DNA from: Prevotellaceae bacterium
Lineage (GTDB): Bacteria > Bacteroidota > Bacteroidia > Bacteroidales > UBA932
Length of the DNA stretch: 6,014 nt
Reading direction: 5' to 3'
Assembly: GCA_031288885.1 (NCBI GenBank)
Contig: JAITQP010000016.1
Location: 1 to 6,014 of the forward strand
Shown here: positions 1 through 4,433 of the stretch, piece after piece
Layout of the letters: each line of letters begins with the position of its first letter
How positions within the stretch are numbered: position 1 is the stretch's first letter
Translations under genes and position numbers: made by a program
Notes under the pieces: generated by a model
Told to the model about the DNA's origin: nothing
The model's input: only the letters and a program-made list of their open reading frames with translations
Databases searched by the model: none

Positions 1-152
1 GCTGTGCGTCTGACGCCTTTGGCTGCGTTTTGAGGTGACATTTCATGGCGCATCCTTTGGAAATTTCGTGCTTTTCATGTAATTTTGCCCGCGCTTGCAG
101 CCGTTATACTTTGCGCGGCATGATTTTGTGAATTGGCTACGCCAAGCTCCGG

Positions 153-311
153 TTGCCCGTAGGGCAATAATATCAATAGAAAAAACAGAAACGGTTTATT
201 TTCATTAGCCCGTAGGGCTTTCATGTTATTTTCGTGCTTATTAATCCCCTACGGGGAATTGAGAGAGGAGAATTTCTCATTTTTCTATTGATATTGTTCC
301 CCTACGGGGAA
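153..311. repeat. REPIN-like inverted repeat with four CCGTAGG-core hairpins
   Basis: Two outer arms, 153-184 and 280-311, are inverted copies of each other. Each has a hairpin (TTGCCC-GTA-GGGCAA at 153-167; TTCCCC-TAC-GGGGAA at 297-311) and a shared 16-nt block (169-184 matches the reverse complement of 280-295 exactly). Two inner hairpins of the same type lie at 207-219 (AGCCC-GTA-GGGCT) and 245-257 (TCCCC-TAC-GGGGA), also in opposite orientation. The arms differ by G/C swaps on both sides of each stem, so pairing is kept. This layout resembles REPIN or MITE elements, which in other bacteria are moved by RAYT-type transposases. No transposase is present here, so mobility is inference. Confidence 0.7.
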
Positions 312-370
312 TAGGTGAAAACAATGTATAAAACCATGCTACATTATTACGGACTTGCTACACCGAAGAA

Positions 371-395
371 ATGTTTGCGACAGTGTCGCAAACAT
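371..395. promoter_or_regulatory. 12-bp-arm palindrome upstream of the outer-membrane gene
   Basis: Positions 371-382 (ATGTTTGCGACA) are the exact reverse complement of 384-395, with one central base. This is a perfect 12+1+12 palindrome, 129 bases upstream of the start codon at 525. Its tight spacing fits a dimeric repressor operator. It could also form an RNA hairpin, but no U-tract follows (the next bases are TAAGC), so an intrinsic terminator is unlikely. No good Bacteroidota promoter was found next to it. The role is unproven. Confidence 0.45.
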
Positions 396-524
396 TAAGC
401 TGGAGCCATTTCGTAGTGCTCATTGCAATAGAAGACGCCACTAAGCGATTGTTTTACCAGCAAAATGCATAAGACCTCAAATAATATTTACAAAAACTCA
501 AACAACCATTTAAACCTTGAAACC

Positions 525-1091
525 ATGAAACGAAAAATCTTCATTTTTGCAGCGCTGCTGCTTCCGGCGTCATACGCCGCACAAGCGCAGTACAGCTACA
601 AGCCCTTTCGGATTGACGTAGGCGCGGGGCTTTCATTTCCTGTCAACGCTTTTGGGATAGGCGTGCTGGGCAGCGTTGAGCCGCAGTACAGCGTTGGGCC
701 GATTGGGATAGGCGCCCGCGTGGAATACCACGTGGAGGGCTACGGAACAGAAGCAAACGGCAGCGTAACCAAGTTCAACAACGCCCTGCTGCTAACGGGC
801 GACTATCGCTTTTCGTCCGCCACCTACCGCCCGTTTGTTGGCCTTGGGCTGGGCTCCTACCTGACCGCTGCCGACCTTTGGAATAGCGACGAGTACGGCG
901 GCAGCAGCACGTACCGCCTCTTTGGACAAAAGGCAGGGGCAATGCTTCGCGCAGGGTTTGACCTGCCGCACTTCAGGTTTGCGCTGTGCTACCACATCAC
1001 CGGAAGCGGGAAGTATGAGAACGTAAAAGTTAACTTTAGCTACCTCGCATTTACCGTGGCCGTGGGCATCGGTGGAGGGAAAATGGACTAA
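525..1091 (+). CDS. Small exported outer-membrane beta-barrel protein
   Basis: A 188-residue protein that I cannot assign to a named family member. The start is taken at 525 because residues from there form a classic signal peptide: MKRK, a hydrophobic stretch (IFIFAALLLPASYA), then a likely cleavage after AQA at about residue 22. An upstream in-frame ATG at 465 would add 20 polar residues before the signal and is less likely. The mature part alternates polar and hydrophobic or glycine residues (for example IGIGARVEYHVEG and RPFVGLGLGSYL). This is typical of small eight-strand outer-membrane barrels found widely in Bacteroidota. The C-terminus (YLAFTVAVGIGGGKMD) resembles a last strand plus a short tail. 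It is followed after 12 nt by the dehydratase-like gene and is probably its operon leader. No ligand or function can be read from the sequence. Confidence 0.8.
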   Translation: MKRKIFIFAALLLPASYAAQAQYSYKPFRIDVGAGLSFPVNAFGIGVLGSVEPQYSVGPIGIGARVEYHVEGYGTEANGSVTKFNNALLLTGDYRFSSATYRPFVGLGLGSYLTAADLWNSDEYGGSSTYRLFGQKAGAMLRAGFDLPHFRFALCYHITGSGKYENVKVNFSYLAFTVAVGIGGGKMD

Positions 1092-1103
1092 CCGCTACCG
1101 CGT

Positions 1104-1475
1104 ATGAAGCTGATGGACGATTTCTACAGGGTAGAGCAGGCAACGGGCGCCGACGCGGAGTTTGAGTACCGGATTGCGCTCAACAAAGAGCACTTCATTT
1201 ACCGCGCCCACTTTCCGGGTAACCCCATTACGCCGGGGGTTTGCATCATTCAGCTGTGCAAGGAGCTGATGGAGCTTCGGGTGAAAAAACCGCTTTTTCT
1301 GAACAAAATTTTAAACGTAAAATTCTTGTCCGTCGTAAACCCAACGGTTTACGAGGTGGTTCAGGTGGCGTTTTCCAAAATTATCCCCTCCGAAAGCGGG
1401 TATAAATTTTCGGTGGTGGTGTACAGCGGCGCGACGCACCTCGCCAAGCTCAGCCTGACAGCAACCATACAATGA
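1104..1475 (+). CDS. FabZ-like hotdog protein (3-hydroxyacyl-ACP dehydratase family)
   Basis: A 123-residue cytoplasmic protein, shorter than FabZ (usually about 140-150). The signature HFPGNPITPGV at residues 36-46 marks the FabA/FabZ hotdog fold, which dehydrates 3-hydroxyacyl chains on acyl carrier protein. His36 matches the catalytic histidine. The catalytic Glu, expected 14 residues later, is Gln50 here (in GVCIIQLCKEL). The protein may therefore be weakly active, non-catalytic, or use another acid. From memory, Bacteroidota relatives near glycosyltransferases also carry Gln at this place, which would make it a subfamily trait and not decay. It starts 12 nt after the barrel gene and its stop overlaps the glycosyltransferase start in ATGA, suggesting translational coupling. 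The pairing with a glycosyltransferase suggests a specialised lipid, aryl-polyene-like or acyl-glycan product and not core fatty acid synthesis; this is inference. Confidence 0.82.
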   Translation: MKLMDDFYRVEQATGADAEFEYRIALNKEHFIYRAHFPGNPITPGVCIIQLCKELMELRVKKPLFLNKILNVKFLSVVNPTVYEVVQVAFSKIIPSESGYKFSVVVYSGATHLAKLSLTATIQ

Positions 1476-2254
1476 CGCCGCTCCTCGAAAACGAAATGAA
1501 AAGGCTGGGGATTTGCGTGCTTATCCCCACCTACAACAACGGGCAATTTTTGGCGGCGGTGCTCGATGACGTTTTGCGCTACACCTCGTCGGTGGTCGTG
1601 GTCAACGATGGCTCTACCGACCACACGGACGCGGTTTTGGAGCAATACAGAGCCCGCGTTGAGGTTGTTTCGTACCCGCAAAACCGGGGAAAGGGCTACG
1701 CGCTGGGGCGAGGCTTTGACCGGGCGGAGGCGCTGGGCTACGCCTGCGCCATCAGCATGGACGCCGACGGGCAGCACCTTGCCGCCGATTTGCCGCTGTT
1801 TGTGGACGCCGCCAAGGCGCACCCGGGCGCAATGGTTATCGGCGCCCGCGCGCTCCGGCAAAGGAACATGCCGCAAAAAAACACCTTTGCCAACAAGCTC
1901 TCCAACTTTTGGTTTACCGTGCAAACGGGGGTAAGGCTGCCCGACACGCAAACCGGCTTCAGGCTATACCCGCTTGCACAAATGCAAGGGATGCGGGCGC
2001 TTACCTCGCGCTACGAAGCCGAGCTGGAGCTGCTGGTGCGCTTGGCGTGGCGAAATGTAGCGCAAATCCCCGTGCCGATACGCGTACGCTACCCTCCCGC
2101 AGGGGAGCGCGTAAGCCACTTCAGGCCCGGCGTCGACTTTTTGCGCATCAGCCTGCTGAACACGTTTTTTGTCTTTGCCGCTGCGTTTTATGGGCTGTGG
2201 AGGAGGGTGTGGGGGAAGTTAAGAGTTAAGAGGGTAGAGGTGGAGTGTGGGTAG
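1472..2254 (+). CDS. Family 2 glycosyltransferase (DPM1-like GT-A fold)
   Basis: A 260-residue GT-A glycosyltransferase that would move a sugar from a nucleotide donor to a lipid or glycan acceptor at the inner membrane. The motifs are in order: CVLIPTYNN (residues 15-23), VVVNDGSTD (42-50) for nucleotide binding, NRGKGYAL (71-78), the metal-binding DXD in MDADGQH (96-102), and TQTGFRLYP, which is typical of dolichol-phosphate-mannose-synthase-like members. A hydrophobic stretch near residues 222-240 (FLRISLLNTFFVFAAAFYGL) probably anchors the protein to the membrane. The start at 1472 overlaps the previous stop (ATGA). An internal ATG at 1496 (residue 9) would begin just before the fold and is also possible. 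The last dozen residues (KLRVKRVEVECG) are coded by repetitive purine-rich DNA and look like run-on past an ancestral stop. Donor and acceptor cannot be read. Confidence 0.88.
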   Translation: MTPLLENEMKRLGICVLIPTYNNGQFLAAVLDDVLRYTSSVVVVNDGSTDHTDAVLEQYRARVEVVSYPQNRGKGYALGRGFDRAEALGYACAISMDADGQHLAADLPLFVDAAKAHPGAMVIGARALRQRNMPQKNTFANKLSNFWFTVQTGVRLPDTQTGFRLYPLAQMQGMRALTSRYEAELELLVRLAWRNVAQIPVPIRVRYPPAGERVSHFRPGVDFLRISLLNTFFVFAAAFYGLWRRVWGKLRVKRVEVECG

Positions 2255-2270
2255 AAGTTTGGCTGCGCTG

Positions 2271-2345
2271 CGGTTGCTTCGCTCCGCTCGCAATGACGCA
2301 AGGCGTGCATCTCTGTTAATGTAAATTTTGGTTAGATTTTATATA
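2271..2345 (+). repeat. Dispersed intergenic repeat, copy 1
   Basis: Begins with GCTTCGCTCCGCTCGCAATGA, a type of repeat core common between genes in many bacterial genomes, followed by GCAAGGCGTGCAT and an AT-rich tail ending ATTTTATATA. A diverged direct copy lies at 3881-3954, after the first FGE-fold gene. The right half recurs inverted at 5673-5714. It lies just after the glycosyltransferase stop and marks the left edge of the tandem duplication. No clear terminator hairpin with a U-tract is present. Confidence 0.7.
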
Positions 2346-2424
2346 GCGGCGCTCAATTGATTACGAACGCATCAGCCACATTCCGTTAGGAATGTGAAAG
2401 CAGCCCCGGCAATTTACCGGATTT
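2346..2424. repeat. About 78-bp segment with CCGTTAGG hairpin, absent from the second unit
   Basis: When the two tandem units are aligned, this stretch sits between the flanking blocks ATTTTATATA and GAGGAAG, which are almost adjacent in the second unit (3945-3963). It contains a perfect hairpin, CACATTCC-GTTA-GGAATGTG (2377-2396), and a smaller CCGG...CCGG pairing at 2406-2420. The hairpin core resembles those of the REPIN-like element at 153-311. This suggests insertion of a small repeat in this unit, or loss from the other. Confidence 0.55.
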
Positions 2425-2483
2425 GAGGAAGATTTTTCCGTTGTAACGAAATCATTCAAAAGCAAACATCTTTTTTACCTCGA

Positions 2484-2517
2484 TTTGGATAATTTGAGAA
2501 GATTATTTGTATATTTG
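2484..2517 (+). promoter_or_regulatory. Bacteroidota-type promoter of the first FGE-fold gene
   Basis: TATATTTG at 2510-2517 fits the -7 consensus TAnnTTTG, and TTTG at 2484-2487 fits the -33 element with 22 nt between them (usual about 19-21). Transcription would begin near 2524. The second unit has the same arrangement with the same spacing at 4016-4049 (TTTG and TACCTTTG), although the bases between have changed. The region just upstream (2425-2480) is also strongly conserved between units, possibly by recent common origin or as a regulator site. Confidence 0.65.
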
Positions 2518-2523
2518 CGACAT

Positions 2524-2900
2524 TAATTTTAAACGAAATATTTTTGTGCCTATGACGCATACAGAGCAGTAATGCGCGCATATTTTTAAACATATTTTAG
2601 AAGCATTGAGCTTTTATTCTTCGTTATTAGAAAATCTGCCGATTTGATAATATCCAATGAAGAATAAGTTGTAGTGTTCACGCATGAGCGTGGACTTGAC
2701 TTATTCCGCATAGACTTGGTTACGCCAAATACCACTTAATAGCGAGGAACAGTTGAGTTTCACGCTATTTTTATGTCCCTACGTGGCGCCCAACCACCTC
2801 CAACGGGCAGAGGAGCAGAAACCTCTCAAAACAACGGGCGGATTACTTCCCACGAAAAGCCTTTAGAGTAGAGGGAAAACAAATTCAACTTCAAAACACG
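2524..2900 (+). promoter_or_regulatory. Long structured 5' leader, copy 1 (candidate attenuator or small RNA)
   Basis: About 377 nt between the predicted transcription start and the start codon at 2901, matched by a diverged copy at 4056-4433. Three segments can form exclusive pairs: A (2614-2622, TTATTCTTC), B (2659-2669, GAAGAATAAGT) and C (2699-2706, ACTTATTC). B pairs with A over 9-12 bp or with C over 8 bp. The B-C form encloses hairpin 2676-2683/2688-2695. A terminator-like hairpin follows at 2738-2772. Beyond it are possible stems GCCC/GGGC, AGAGG/CCTCT (2809-2813/2822-2826) and TTCCC/GGGAA (2847-2851/2873-2877). It matches no riboswitch class I recognise. The reading frame that is open in copy 2 is closed by a stop in copy 1, so conservation is at the RNA or DNA level. 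Confidence 0.6.
2738..2772 (+). terminator. Intrinsic-terminator-like hairpin in leader 1
   Basis: AATAGCG (2738-2744) pairs with CGCTATT (2763-2769). Above an A/A mismatch, GGAAC (2746-2750) pairs with GTTTC (2757-2761), closing the six-base loop AGTTGA. A run of five T ends the element at 2772. It lies 128 nt before the start codon, so it would stop transcription before the gene or end a small RNA of about 249 nt. The copy in the second leader keeps the shape and loop despite base changes in the stem. Confidence 0.6.
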
Positions 2901-3824
2901 ATGAAAAAAACTATGATTTCCGTATGTGCTTTGCTGCTCGTTGGGGCAGCAGGCATGATGACCGCCGGAGCGCAAGGCTCCGGCAAACCCACGCTGGCCG
3001 TGCTGGTGGTGGGCATGAAAACCGACGCACAAGGCGCCAAGGTGGATGCCACCGACCTCGCGGCGTGGGGAGGGGCTAACGGGATAAACTTTGTGCAGAT
3101 GGTGGACATTACCGGCGGTGTGTTCGAGATGGGGTGCAAGAGCGGCAGGGACGGCTCATGCGATAGTGATGAAACGCTTCATTGGGTAAAAGTGAACAGC
3201 TTTAGCATTGGGAAGTACCCGGTAACGCAGGCGCAGTGGAAGTACGTGATGGGGGAGCTGCCCTACATCTTTTCTTACGCCAACCCCGACTACTTGGGCG
3301 ATAATAAGCCTATGATTTTCGTGAGCCATGACGACATAGTGGGTACAAACGGGTTCCTTGCAAAGCTGAACGCGCTTACGGGGAAAAATTACCGGTTGCC
3401 TACGGAGGCGGAGTGGGAGTATGCAGCGCGTGGGTGCAGCGCGGGGAGCTGCGAGAGCTATACGTACAGCGGCAGCAACACCGTTGGGGATGTGGCGCAG
3501 CACGCTGTTAACGCCCCCACCATTCAGCTGGTAGGTACAAAAGCCCCCAACAAGCTGGGCATTTACGACATGACCGGCAACGTTTGGGAGTGGTGCAGCG
3601 ACAGGTATGACCAGTATTACGGTGCTGGCAGCTCGAGCGCTTTAACGAGCGCAACATCAACTTCTCCTATAGCTAACCCTACAGGCCCCAGCACCGGCTC
3701 TAACCGCGTGCTCCGCGGCGGCAGCTACGCCGACTTCGCGAGCGACGTCCGCGTTGCCTACCGCGGCTACGAGATGACCGGCGAATACTACGACAACTTC
3801 GGCTTCCGCCTCGTGTTGCCGTAG
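2901..3824 (+). CDS. Secreted FGE-sulfatase-fold protein, probably non-catalytic
   Basis: A 307-residue protein. Residues 1-24 form a signal peptide with likely cleavage after AGA, so it is exported to the periplasm or surface. Residues 29-68 are a shrunken remnant of the N-terminal domain found whole in the next gene. Residues 70-307 are a full FGE-sulfatase (SUMF1) domain: ITGGVFEMGC (70-79), IGKYPVTQAQW (103-113), YRLPTEAEWEYAARGC (164-179), LGIYDMTGNVWEWC (219-232), RVLRGGS (269-275) and the end GFRLVLP. True formylglycine-generating enzymes need two cysteines after GGS; here those places are Asp278 and Val283, so sulfatase activation is unlikely. The fold is also used as a C-type-lectin-like binding module, and I infer a binding or adhesion role. 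The last 40 codons are mostly NNC, unlike the rest of the gene. It has its own promoter and long leader. Confidence 0.85.
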   Translation: MKKTMISVCALLLVGAAGMMTAGAQGSGKPTLAVLVVGMKTDAQGAKVDATDLAAWGGANGINFVQMVDITGGVFEMGCKSGRDGSCDSDETLHWVKVNSFSIGKYPVTQAQWKYVMGELPYIFSYANPDYLGDNKPMIFVSHDDIVGTNGFLAKLNALTGKNYRLPTEAEWEYAARGCSAGSCESYTYSGSNTVGDVAQHAVNAPTIQLVGTKAPNKLGIYDMTGNVWEWCSDRYDQYYGAGSSSALTSATSTSPIANPTGPSTGSNRVLRGGSYADFASDVRVAYRGYEMTGEYYDNFGFRLVLP

Positions 3825-3880
3825 CGCTGCGAGTTTTGCCTTAGCTTTTCCTGTTGGCGGGCGGAATGAAACGAATTTCT

Positions 3881-3954
3881 CGGGTTGCTTTGCTCCGCTC
3901 GCAGCGACGGGGCGTGCCTCTCCGTTGGCGTAAGTTTTTATGAGATTTTATGTA
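3881..3954 (+). repeat. Dispersed intergenic repeat, copy 2
   Basis: A diverged direct copy of 2271-2345, with the shared core GCTCCGCTCGCA, then GGCGTGC and an AT-rich tail ending AGATTTTATGTA. It begins 57 nt after the first FGE-fold stop and leads directly into the conserved upstream region of the second unit. This shows that the duplicated unit reaches back to this repeat. Confidence 0.65.
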
Positions 3955-4015
3955 AGGAGGAAGATTTTTCCGTTGCTACGAAATCATTCAAAAGCAAACA
4001 TCTTTTTTACCCCAA

Positions 4016-4049
4016 TTTGGATAATTTGCAATAATTATTTGTACCTTTG
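4016..4049 (+). promoter_or_regulatory. Bacteroidota-type promoter of the second FGE-fold gene
   Basis: TACCTTTG at 4042-4049 fits TAnnTTTG exactly, and TTTG at 4016-4019 is the -33 element, 22 nt upstream. The predicted transcription start is near 4056. Both elements align with those at 2484-2517. The -7 motif is kept although its two free bases differ (TA versus CC), which supports it as a functional site. Confidence 0.68.
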
Positions 4050-4055
4050 CACCAT

Positions 4056-4433
4056 TAATTTTAAACGAAATATTTTTGTGCCTATGACATTTACAGCGCG
4101 GTAATGCGCAGACATACTTGAAAAGCATTGTGCTTTTATTCTTCACTCTCTGAAAATCTACCAATTTGATGATAGTCTATTTAAAGAAGAATAAGTTGCA
4201 ATGTTCACGCTCACGCGTGAACTTGACTTATTCCGAATAGACTTGGTTCATGGTAGATACCACGGAGAGCGGAAGCAGTTGAGTTTCACGCTTTTTTTAT
4301 GTCCCTACGTGGACGCCCACCACCATCAATGGGCAGAGGAGCAGAAACCTCTTAAAACAACGGGCGAACTACTTCCCACGAAAAGCCTTTAGAGTAGAGG
4401 GAAATAAATTCAATCCATTAAACAATAAAAAAG
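4056..4433 (+). promoter_or_regulatory. Long structured 5' leader, copy 2 (candidate attenuator or small RNA)
   Basis: About 378 nt, aligned with 2524-2900 with few gaps. Segment A is 4136-4144, B is 4186-4196 and C is 4226-4233. B can pair with A (9 bp) or C (8 bp). The hairpin inside B-C, GTTCACGC (4203-4210) with GCGTGAAC (4215-4222), is fully Watson-Crick where copy 1 has one G-U pair, and its loop differs (TCAC versus ATGA). A further hairpin AAAAGCA-TTG-TGCTTTT lies at 4121-4137. Stems AGAGG/CCTCT (4335-4339/4348-4352) and TTCCC/GGGAA follow the terminator. A 63-codon open frame at 4201-4392 covers part of it, but it is broken in copy 1 and overlaps the hairpins, so I do not call it a gene. 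Confidence 0.62.
4265..4298 (+). terminator. Intrinsic-terminator-like hairpin in leader 2
   Basis: GAGAGCG (4265-4271) pairs with CGCTTTT (4289-4295) using two G-U pairs. GAAGC (4272-4276) pairs with GTTTC (4283-4287) around the conserved loop AGTTGA (4277-4282), with A4288 bulged. A run of seven T (4292-4298) follows. The lower stem differs in sequence from the one at 2738-2772 but still pairs, as expected for a selected RNA hairpin. It stands 135 nt before the start codon. Confidence 0.65.

Noticed and set aside
1..46. Possible minus-strand gene start (ATG at 46-44) running off the left edge
   Set aside because: Only 15 codons are visible, with no motif and no promoter match; too little to call.
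107..116. Promoter-like TATACTTTG on the plus strand
   Set aside because: The spacing within the -7 motif is one base too long for TAnnTTTG and no gene follows closely.
153..311. CRISPR array
   Set aside because: The repeats are short palindromes in alternating orientation with unequal spacers, not direct repeats with regular spacers.
1361..1951. Long minus-strand frame opposite the dehydratase and glycosyltransferase genes
   Set aside because: It is the shadow of two well-supported genes on the plus strand; its translation shows no family motif.
2524..2900. Known riboswitch (cobalamin, TPP or c-di-GMP type)
   Set aside because: None of the conserved core sequences of these classes is present, apart from a chance AAGCCT-like string.
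4201..4392. 63-codon open frame in the second leader
   Set aside because: The matching frame in leader 1 is stopped after about 20 codons, there is no protein-like pattern, and it lies over conserved RNA hairpins including the terminator.
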